From contig CAVOVJ010000014.1 of assembly GCA_963699835.1 (NCBI GenBank), forward strand, positions 91,409-155,408: a stretch of DNA of 64,000 bases, read 5' to 3'. Under the pieces are notes generated by a model that saw only the letters and a list, made by a program, of their open reading frames with translations, did not search any database and was not told the origin of the DNA. The position numbers and the translations under genes were made by a program. The DNA comes from BM003 sp963699835. GTDB taxonomy: Bacteria; Pseudomonadota; Gammaproteobacteria; Steroidobacterales; BM003. Positions 18,788 through 26,159 of this stretch are shown here, in pieces (within the stretch, counting starts at the first letter, position 1; every line of letters starts with the position of its first letter).

Positions 18788-19105
18788 TTTCGTAGTTATG
18801 GCTTCCTCGGCCGTTGCGCAGACAAACCGGGTGGTGCGAGGAAAATCGATTGCGCGGCGACCGCCGCAGTGTACAACAGCGGTTGCGCGTGTACATCTTT
18901 GCGACGCGCCTGAAAATCGCGCCGGTCGCCGCGTGAGAAACTCGAACCGAATACGGCTTGGATGGCGAGCCGCCACGCAACAATCCGTTTGTCAGCTAAA
19001 GTACCCGGGACAGATTCGGCAGCGACCGGCCTACGTCCACTGGCAACCGTGCGTATCGGTGGCGCTGGTCGGCACAAACCGGTGCAGAAGTTCAAGGAGG
19101 CGAAG

Positions 19106-19735
19106 ATGGGTGGCAAGCTCTGCCCGAAGATCATCCTCGAGGGCACGCGTCTCACTCACAAGACCGAACTCGCGTTCGCGCTCAACGAACACCCGCGCAT
19201 CGTCGGGCCGCGACGTTACCGTTATCACTCGCCGATCATCTCGGCGGAGTGGTGTGCGTTTACCAACTTCCCGTGGGGGCGCGGGCTGATCAACTTCGAG
19301 GCAGACGAGGAGTCGCTTGCGATGGAAACCTATGCCACCTGGGCACGCCTCTTCGAACTCCAGCGTTATTACTCCTGGATCGTCGACCGCTTTCACATCT
19401 CCACCAAAATTTACCAGCGCCGCGAACACGGTCGTGACTACGACTTCGGCTGGCTCGAAGATCGATTGTTGCCGTTGGGGTTCCGGCTGATCTGTTGCTG
19501 GCGCAACGCCGAATCTTTCGAGCGTGCACGTGAGCGACGACTCGAGGTATCCGGCAACCCGTCGCAGTACGACGACTTGCAACCGTTCATCGCCGAGCAG
19601 CAGGAATTCCGCGAGCTTTGTGATGCGTCAGCGCTGCCGTGTCTGCACGTCGATATCTCCGATGACGACATCGCGGCGGCGGCCGATCGGGTCGCCGACT
19701 GGCTCGAGGACACAGGGGGCGTTTACGCGCGCTGA
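19106..19735 (+). CDS. degenerate P-loop (thymidylate-kinase-like) hypothetical protein
   Basis: A 209-residue protein. ATG 19106 is chosen because CAAGGAGGCGAAG precedes it. The first strand and loop read KIILEGTRLTHKTELAFAL, a Walker A-like GxxxxxKT with His in place of the usual Gly. Later, YYSWIVDRFHISTKIYQRR matches the DRxHxS segment of dNMP-kinase-like enzymes. A third element, FRLICCWRNAESFERARERRL, fits the helix after the next strand. It is thus related in architecture to thymidylate kinase-like P-loop proteins, but the altered P-loop makes nucleotide kinase activity uncertain. It stands alone, divergent from the TolB/TPR gene. Confidence 0.65.
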   Translation: MGGKLCPKIILEGTRLTHKTELAFALNEHPRIVGPRRYRYHSPIISAEWCAFTNFPWGRGLINFEADEESLAMETYATWARLFELQRYYSWIVDRFHISTKIYQRREHGRDYDFGWLEDRLLPLGFRLICCWRNAESFERARERRLEVSGNPSQYDDLQPFIAEQQEFRELCDASALPCLHVDISDDDIAAAADRVADWLEDTGGVYAR

Positions 19736-19989
19736 AGTCGCTGCGGCTCTCGTCTCAGGCATGGCCGGTCGCGGCTTATGATGCTTGCACCCCGGTGCGC
19801 CGCCAATGAGTCGGCAAGTCCGCAAGAGTACCCCGAAGACCTATCTGGCGCGTTGCCGGGCGCACTGCGCAACCCTGTCGCATCGCAATCGAGCGGATGC
19901 TGGTTGGTAGCTCCGTCATCCGGTCTCGGCCACGACCCGGGAGACACGCGAGTTACTGTCCGGCGTCCATCTCATTCACAGCGTTTTGG

Positions 19990-20880
19990 TCAGACCACGC
20001 CCGGCCAGTCAGCCCCGTTGTCGCGCCACCGCTCCCGCAGGTTCTGTTCGAGATCGTAGGTCAACGGGCCTGACGCCACCGCGGCAACCGCCGAACGAAG
20101 ATGCGCGACGTTCCTGGTCCCGATGATCGCGCAGTGCACATTGGCTGCGAATGCAGCGAACCTCAATGCGGTGTCCGGCCAGTTCATCGGCTGGCCGGAC
20201 GGCGGCCAGAGCATCTCGAATCGGCGAAGGTATTCGTCAACCGCATCGTCACCGGCAACGCCATGGCGCCATACCGCGTTGGCAAGCGGCCGCTTTGCGA
20301 GAACGCCGAGTCCGGCCAGCCCCGCCTGTTTTACCGCACCGTCGAGACTGGCCTGATCGAGAAAATTGACCGAGGTTTCGACCACCTGGAACCGGCCGCA
20401 GGCAATCGCCAGATCGAGCGCGTCGTTCTCGCCCGAGTAACCCGCAAGCCGCAACTTGCCCTGATCACGTGCCTTGTCGAGCGCCTCGACGACCTCCCCT
20501 TTCTGAAGCGTCTGCAGATCGCATGAGTGCAACAACGCGATATCGAGGTAGTCCGTCTGCAACCGCTCGAGCGCCGTATCGACTCCACGGCGGATACATT
20601 CGCCGGTCCAGTCCGGGCAACCCGGCACACCGTAACCGAGCTTGGTCACAAGGATGATATCGTCGCGTCGTCCAGCCAGGTGCCGGCCGATCCGCTCTTC
20701 CGACAGACCGTAGGCCGGTGCCGTGTCCAGAAGATTCACACCGGCTTCCAACGCCGCTTCGAGAAGGCGCCCGACGTCGTCTTCGGTGAGTTCCGGCGAT
20801 CCCAGCGGCTGACAGCCGAGACCGAGCCGGGGAACGTATACGCCGGTGTCACCGAGCGGGCTGATCGGCACTTCTTTCAT
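19990..20880 (-). CDS. aldo/keto reductase family oxidoreductase
   Basis: A 296-residue (beta/alpha)8 NAD(P)H oxidoreductase. The family signature runs ISPLGDTGVYVPRLGLGCQPLG, then VNLLDTAPAYGLSEERIG (catalytic Asp and Tyr), ILVTKLGYG (Lys) and DIALLHSCD (His), completing the D-Y-K-H tetrad. The cofactor-site strand CAIIGTRNVAHL is near residue 255. It resembles D-threo-aldose dehydrogenase/galactose dehydrogenase-type members. It stands as a single gene; substrate cannot be read. The 19736-19989 stretch downstream holds nothing I recognise. Confidence 0.9.
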   Translation of the reverse strand: MKEVPISPLGDTGVYVPRLGLGCQPLGSPELTEDDVGRLLEAALEAGVNLLDTAPAYGLSEERIGRHLAGRRDDIILVTKLGYGVPGCPDWTGECIRRGVDTALERLQTDYLDIALLHSCDLQTLQKGEVVEALDKARDQGKLRLAGYSGENDALDLAIACGRFQVVETSVNFLDQASLDGAVKQAGLAGLGVLAKRPLANAVWRHGVAGDDAVDEYLRRFEMLWPPSGQPMNWPDTALRFAAFAANVHCAIIGTRNVAHLRSAVAAVASGPLTYDLEQNLRERWRDNGADWPGVV

Positions 20881-21356
20881 CGTCTATCCGCAGCCAAAAA
20901 CGCCATCACTGCGTCCCTTGCGGAAGATGCTTTCTCGCGCACGATCAATCTCGACTTTCGATTCTGGACCGACATCAGGGGCTCCACCAAGCCACGGGGC
21001 TCAGATCACAGCATATCAAGCCGAAATTGACTTTATGACTTCGAGCCGATTTCTACATCGGCGCGAACCAGAGCTGCGGCCTGCGACCGACCAGCAAGAG
21101 GGCAACTCGTTCGTCCGCGACCGAACCCGAGACGCTCGCCGAGGGACCGGAGTGAATACTTCCCGAAAACAGCTATCCGGTCCGCAGCACACACAAGTAA
21201 CCAGAGCAAGATCCGGGCAGCCGAATCTGTCGCTTCGTGATTGTCGTGAGCGCGTGACAATGCTGGCGTTGTCACGCGGTTTCGTCGCCTAACACCAATA
21301 ATGAAAGGCAGTACAAAAACAATAACTGTAGTGAGCAACAATAATGAAAAAAAATA
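20881..21356. other. intergenic region with alternating inverted half-sites
   Basis: No convincing gene in these 476 bases. At 21252-21277 there is a perfect 9-base inverted repeat (GCGTGACAA, 8-base spacer, TTGTCACGC). A third related half (TTGTCGTG at 21241) stands just upstream, so three half-sites alternate in orientation. It precedes the PEP-CTERM remnant and could be an operator or a hairpin in its leader. No -35/-10 pair is clear. Confidence 0.4.
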
Positions 21357-21651
21357 ATGCTTCTCTGGCTGGCGCTGTACATTCTTTCCGGGCCGGCAAC
21401 CGCGGGTGTTCTCGTCCAGTACGATCCTGTTGGTGATCAGGTGTCAAACACCGGTGTGGCGCCCACGACCGGCGGCCGGGGCTGACGGCCAGCGATCTTA
21501 CGCAAACCGGCTTCGAGGACTTCTGGGAGAACGCGGCGCCAATGGTCTGGTCGTGTACGGCACCGGCATTCCCGAGCCGGGCTCTGTCGCATTGTTGGGT
21601 CTCGGGCTGGCTGGCATTGGCCTTTCGAGGCGTCGCCGAAAATCGCAATAG
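21357..21651 (+). pseudogene. remnant of a PEP-CTERM (exosortase-sorted) protein
   Basis: An ATG at 21357 opens a signal peptide (LLWLALYILSGPATAG) and a short mature start (VLVQYDPVGDQVSNTGVAP) that stops at TGA about 21483. In the other frames the text continues as LTASDLTQTGFEDFWEN and then as the sorting tail IPEPGSVALLGLGLAGIGLS followed by RRRRK and a stop at 21651. PEP motif, hydrophobic helix and basic end are the exosortase substrate signature. The total is far shorter than usual PEP-CTERM proteins, so the middle appears to be missing as well as frameshifted. No exosortase gene is in this window. Confidence 0.65.
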
Positions 21652-21656
21652 TCTGA

Positions 21657-22217
21657 AACCGACCACATCTCCTGCGTCACCAGGTCCCGGCCTGCGGGCC
21701 GGGGCCGGCGGCTACGGGTGAAGACGCCTATATCTGGTCGCCCAGGACCGGCACTCGCAACCTCGTTCATTTCACCTTACCTTGCGAGGACGTTGCCCCC
21801 TGGGACTGCCCGTGGACGCCCGAGATCGTGTTCCCGGCTGAAGCCTTCGGCGTTTCCGAAAAGGGCGATATCGTGGTCGGTCGCGCCGGCGATTTCTTCA
21901 ACGGATTCATCAGATTCATCTGGACGGAGGCGCTCGGCATGATCGACTTCAACGAGTTCCTGCAGGGCCAGGGCGTGATGGAAGCCTATGCCGGTGCGAT
22001 GATCAGTCCGCTGGCGGTATCCGGCGACGGCAAAACGATCGTCGGCTGGGGTGTCAACGACGTCAGCCAGCTCAGCTTCGCCGTTACGCTTGACCAGGTC
22101 TGGGTGTGCCACGGCGGCAAGTCGCAGCTGGTCGGCTTCCCGGGCGGCATGAGCAGCCAGCTGAAGCGTGGTGCCGAGCTTGGCATGTGCGAGGCTGATC
22201 GCCCGATCGAACCCTGA
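21657..22217 (+). pseudogene. 5'-truncated exported HAF-repeat/beta-propeller-like protein
   Basis: The frame is open from just after TGA 21654-21656 to TGA 22217 without a plausible start. GTG 21828 is only an internal codon, because recognisable protein begins earlier (EDAYIWSPRTGTRNLVHF). Repeats of the HAF type are visible: AYIWSPRTG, FGVSEKGDIVVGRAGD, FIRFIWTEALGMIDF and PLAVSGDGKTIVGWGVN. The C-terminal segment VWVCHGGK and LGMCEADRP carries two Cys. It is the tail of an extracellular beta-propeller-like protein whose front is missing, lying directly against the PEP-CTERM remnant. This suggests a deletion fused the ends of two neighbouring genes. Confidence 0.6.
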
Positions 22218-22258
22218 TCGCACCGCCGTGTGCTCCAAGCGAGCACCGCTGAAAAAGG

Positions 22259-22294
22259 ACGCCGGTCGCTGTTCGCAGCGTCCGGCGTTTTTTT
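22259..22294 (+). terminator. strong bidirectional intrinsic terminator
   Basis: A long hairpin: ACGCCGG (22259-22265) pairs with CCGGCGT (22282-22288), and inside it CGCTG pairs with CAGCG around a TTCG tetraloop. A run of T (22288-22294) follows on the plus strand, and AAAAAGG before it gives a T run on the minus strand. It can therefore end both the truncated propeller gene (plus) and the LacI operon (minus), whose last stop is at 22332. Confidence 0.9.
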
Positions 22295-22331
22295 CGCGGC
22301 GCAGATCGGCAGCAGAGTCGGTCGCCCGCCG

Positions 22332-23345
22332 TTAACCGCCAATCGGCCCGGTCGAGTCGCGGATAACCATTGCCGACGGGATCATTTGCAGGCCGTTGAA
22401 CGGCTCACCGCGAATCTGGTTCAGCAGTATATCCGCCGCTTTCTCGGACATCGCACGGATCGGCTGCCTTATTGTCGTTAACGACGGCCAGATCTGGCTG
22501 GCGAGCGGGACGTCGTCAAATCCGGCCACGGACAGATCGCCGGGAATGGTCAGCCCCATTTCGTGAGCAGCCTTCATCGCACCCGCAGCCATTTCGTCGT
22601 TGCCGGCAAATATTGCCGTCGGCCTGACTTTTCTTTTTAACAAATGCAGCGCCGCTTCCTCGCCGGAGATAAAGGAGTTGTAGCCCTGCCCTATCAGCCC
22701 TTTCCTGAATCGGATTCCGGCACCCGACAAGCCCTCTTGGTATCCCTGGTACCTGGCACCGACCGCGCCGTGGTCGGGATGACCGATGATGTAGCCAATT
22801 CTTTCATGACCGAGCGATGCCAGGTACCGGGTCATCTCCCGGCACACGTCACGGTCATTCGTGAACACGGAGCGAGCGGGATCCGATTGATTCGGCGGGG
22901 CCACCATAACGAAAGGAATAAGTTGTTTCCTGAGCATCGAAACCAGTTCCTGATGGTCCGACAACGGCGGAGTCAGGATCAGGCCATCGAGCCGCGTATG
23001 GCGCACCAGATTCTCGATTTCGGCACATAGAGCGTGATTTTTATAGTCACACGGATTGATCAACAGCTCATAGTTTTCCGCCCGGCATCGATCGAGTACG
23101 CCATCCTGGACATCGATTACATAGCTGGCGCTCGGATTATCGTAGAGAAGGCCAACAAGGTACGAGCGCGCTCCGGCCAGGCGACGGGCAGACTGGTCAG
23201 GCCGATATCCCAGCCTGTCGATGGCATCGCGAACCTTCAGCCGGGTGGTATCCCGCACGTTGGGCTCATCGTTGATGACACGCGATACGGTCTTGATCGA
23301 TACGCGAGCAAGCGCAGCAACTTCTTCGATCGTTGTTTTTCGCAT
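22332..23345 (-). CDS. LacI family transcriptional regulator of the beta-glucan locus
   Basis: A 337-residue repressor. The N-terminal helix-turn-helix and hinge (TIEEVAALARVSIKTVSRVIN, then LGYRPDQSARRLAG) are classical. A periplasmic-binding-protein-like effector domain follows (YLVGLLYDNPSASYVIDVQ, RLDGLILTPPLSD, IGYIIGHPDH, AIFAGNDEMAAGAM, LSVAGFDDVPLASQIWPSLTTI). It is the last gene of a minus-strand run GH16-TonB receptor-GH3-lacI. Three LacI-type palindromes are at 33298-33313, 33336-33351 and 33488-33503 in the divergent promoter region upstream of GH16. The effector is probably a glucose or beta-gluco-oligosaccharide; that is inferred from the neighbours. Confidence 0.93.
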   Translation of the reverse strand: MRKTTIEEVAALARVSIKTVSRVINDEPNVRDTTRLKVRDAIDRLGYRPDQSARRLAGARSYLVGLLYDNPSASYVIDVQDGVLDRCRAENYELLINPCDYKNHALCAEIENLVRHTRLDGLILTPPLSDHQELVSMLRKQLIPFVMVAPPNQSDPARSVFTNDRDVCREMTRYLASLGHERIGYIIGHPDHGAVGARYQGYQEGLSGAGIRFRKGLIGQGYNSFISGEEAALHLLKRKVRPTAIFAGNDEMAAGAMKAAHEMGLTIPGDLSVAGFDDVPLASQIWPSLTTIRQPIRAMSEKAADILLNQIRGEPFNGLQMIPSAMVIRDSTGPIGG

Positions 23346-23415
23346 TGCCCTACTCTGTTCCCTGAAAATCCAGCCGGGTCACGCCCCCGTGAGCTCGACT
23401 GAGCTCGTTAAGCGT

Positions 23416-25926
23416 TCAGTCGCATTTGATGGCCGCATCCGCCGCAGCTCCCGGCACAATTCTAAGATTCGCGAAAGACAACGTCAGTCTCCCGCGTGTC
23501 AGCAACAGGAAAGGTGTGTCTATCCTGCTGAAATCTGCGCCTTCCTTGTTAAAGCACTGCAGATCAATTGACAAAGGGAACCAGGTGTCCTGCGGCACTT
23601 TCTTCATAAGCTCCGTAAGGTCGCCCTTGGCCCCGCACGGATACTGACAATCCATCCGCATCGTCACCTTTTTGGTCGGTGGCTGCTCAACCTTCATATC
23701 GACAACGATCGCCGCATCCTGCTCCAGGTAGGCCGCCAGATCCTGGGGAGCTCCGGCCTGGAAATAAACCTGGCCCTCCCCTTTGCCGTTCCAGCTGACT
23801 TTTCTCGCATCCTCCTGAACCGTTCTGTCGGTTGCGGAAACGCTGACAATGCCGCCGGCAGAGGAAGCTACGCCGCCCACTACCGGAACCTGCCAGCCTT
23901 TGCTGTCACCGACAAAGAGTTTCCATGGCGCGGCGGCGCGGGCGTTGAAAATTTGCAGTTCGGCGCCTGGACCCGGCCCGGCCGGAGCCGCGTTTCGCGT
24001 CACCGGGAGTGAGTCACCGAGGGTATCGGAGTCGCGATAGGTCAAACCGTAGCCGTAGGGAAACAGCGGCGAATAGTCCGCGTCGAATCGATTCGCCTGA
24101 GCCTGTTCGCCGTGCGCCGGCCACGAGAATGAAAGTTTGCCGCGAAAGTCGGAATTGACTTCGCCGCTATCATCCCGGAACAGGACATCGGCAATGCCAC
24201 CACCCTCGGATCCCGGCAACCAAGCCACGACGAACGCATCGGAAGCGTTGAGTTCGGGATTCACCCACAGCGGCCGTCCGGTAAGAAAAATCGCGACTAC
24301 CGGTATCTCTTGCCGACCGAGTTTTTCCATCAAGGCGACATCCGCCGGTTTTTCGGCCGAATAATCGAGTGTCGTGCGATCGCCTTGCCCCTCGGCATAA
24401 GGCTCTTCGCCGAACACAACAATCGCTACGTCGGGCTTCTCGTCGAAATCGCCTTTCACGTTCAATTTTGCGCTTCCGCCGCCTGCCGAAACCGCCTCAC
24501 TGATGCCGCTGAAAATCGATGTCGCGCCAGGAAAATCCTCGTTGGTATTTTCGGTACCCTGCCAGGTGATCGTCCAGCCACCAGACTGCTTCGAAATATT
24601 GTCAGCGCCGTCACCGGCCACCAGCACCTTGAGATCGCGCCGAAGCGGCAACAAGCCGCCCTGGTTCTTCAACAACACGAGTGATTCGCGCACGGCCTGC
24701 CGAGCCACCGAGCGATGCTCAGTGTTACCCAGCAACGACGACTCACCGGCAAAGGGCCGCGAGGAAGGTTTGCCTTTTTCAAACAGCCCGGCGCGAATTT
24801 TGACTCTTAGAATGCGTCTCACTGCATCATCGATTCGCGATTCCGGAATCGCACCCGATTTCACCTGTGAAACCGTCGTCTTGATGAATGCCTTCCAGTC
24901 CTCGGGCACCATGAACATGTCGAGACCCGCATTGACCGCCGCCGCACAGTTACTGTTTGTGCAACCCTCGACCTGTCCGATTCCGTTCCAGTCGCTGACC
25001 AGGAAACCATCGAACCGCATTTTCTGTTTCAGCACGTCGGTAAGCAGATAGCGGTCGCCATGGAGTTTCTTCCCGTTCCAGCTGTTGAACGAGACCATCA
25101 CGGTCTGGGCACCCGACTCGAGCGCCGAGATATAACCCTGGCCATGGATGCCCAGAAGTTCCTGCTCGGCCGCCAGATTGTCGCCCTGGTCGACGCCCCG
25201 AAACGTGCCGCCGTCGCCGATAAAATGCTTGGCGGTGGCCACAACCCGACCGTCGCCGAGAAATTCAGACGACCCCGCCGGACCCTGGAGGCCCACAACA
25301 ATACGTCCCCCATACTCGCGAACAATTTCCGGGTCCTCGGAGAACCCCTCATAAGTGCGGCCCCACCGGTCGTCGCGCACGACCGCCAGCGTCGGTGCAA
25401 AGACCCAATCGATTCCGGTCGCCACTACTTCCCTGGCGGTGATTTCACCGATCTTTTCGATCAAATCCGGATTGCGCGCCGCGCCAAGGCCAATATTGTG
25501 TGGAAACAATGTTGCGCCGATTACATTGTTATGACCATGAACCGCATCCGTGCCCCAGATCACGGGAATCGGTATGCGGCCCGAGGATTCATCCATCGAT
25601 GCGTCATAGAACCGGTCCGCCAGCGCGAGCCAGTCGGCAACAGCGGCTTGCTTGTTGTTACCGGGGAAGGATCCGCCACCGTTCAGAATCGAACCCAGGT
25701 AGTATTTCCGCACGTCCCGCGGCGTGACATGGCGAATTTCCGCCTGGACCATCTGCCCGATTTTCTGCTCGAGGTTAAGGCCGCCGATGATCGCATCGAT
25801 GCGCGTCTCTAAATCCGGATCGCGCGGCACTTCGTTCGAAATCGCGGGCCAGTAGACCGTTTCGCTGGCGCTCAATACACCAGCCATCGCCACGAACACC
25901 AACGCTGCAATGAAGCTTGATTTCAT
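23416..25926 (-). CDS. GH3 exo-beta-glucosidase, secreted, with C-terminal ExoP-type carbohydrate-binding domain
   Basis: An 836-residue exported enzyme with signal peptide (SSFIAALVFVAMAGVLSA). The GH3 N-domain includes IPVIWGTDAVHGHNNVIGATLFPHN and the nucleophile Asp in GFLVSDWNGIGQ, followed by GLDMFMVPEDW. The (alpha/beta)6 C-domain has ESLVLLKNQGGLLPL and VAIFLTGRPLWVNPELN. From about residue 665 an added beta-sandwich (VTMRMDCQYPCGAKGDL, LSFANLRIVPG) matches the C-terminal domain of ExoP-type beta-1,3/1,4-exoglucanases. It trims beta-glucan oligosaccharides to glucose in the periplasm. It lies 70 bases from lacI and 233 bases from the receptor gene. Confidence 0.93.
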   Translation of the reverse strand: MKSSFIAALVFVAMAGVLSASETVYWPAISNEVPRDPDLETRIDAIIGGLNLEQKIGQMVQAEIRHVTPRDVRKYYLGSILNGGGSFPGNNKQAAVADWLALADRFYDASMDESSGRIPIPVIWGTDAVHGHNNVIGATLFPHNIGLGAARNPDLIEKIGEITAREVVATGIDWVFAPTLAVVRDDRWGRTYEGFSEDPEIVREYGGRIVVGLQGPAGSSEFLGDGRVVATAKHFIGDGGTFRGVDQGDNLAAEQELLGIHGQGYISALESGAQTVMVSFNSWNGKKLHGDRYLLTDVLKQKMRFDGFLVSDWNGIGQVEGCTNSNCAAAVNAGLDMFMVPEDWKAFIKTTVSQVKSGAIPESRIDDAVRRILRVKIRAGLFEKGKPSSRPFAGESSLLGNTEHRSVARQAVRESLVLLKNQGGLLPLRRDLKVLVAGDGADNISKQSGGWTITWQGTENTNEDFPGATSIFSGISEAVSAGGGSAKLNVKGDFDEKPDVAIVVFGEEPYAEGQGDRTTLDYSAEKPADVALMEKLGRQEIPVVAIFLTGRPLWVNPELNASDAFVVAWLPGSEGGGIADVLFRDDSGEVNSDFRGKLSFSWPAHGEQAQANRFDADYSPLFPYGYGLTYRDSDTLGDSLPVTRNAAPAGPGPGAELQIFNARAAAPWKLFVGDSKGWQVPVVGGVASSAGGIVSVSATDRTVQEDARKVSWNGKGEGQVYFQAGAPQDLAAYLEQDAAIVVDMKVEQPPTKKVTMRMDCQYPCGAKGDLTELMKKVPQDTWFPLSIDLQCFNKEGADFSRIDTPFLLLTRGRLTLSFANLRIVPGAAADAAIKCD

Positions 25927-26159
25927 TCAATTCAATCCAATTACGCGGACATGCGTGATAAACGGCGATCTGTAAAAACTGACCGCTTCGCGTTTTCCTG
26001 ATTTGCGCATTCCCTTTGCTATGCACCCTGTCAGCCGATCCACAAGAAGACCAATCGGCGAGTGGCACGACATAGCTAACCGGGCTCAGTCAATATCGCC
26101 GGACTCGGGGTGGATTGCGTCTACCGCAACCACCCCGGCGACAAACTCCAGCGCCGTGT

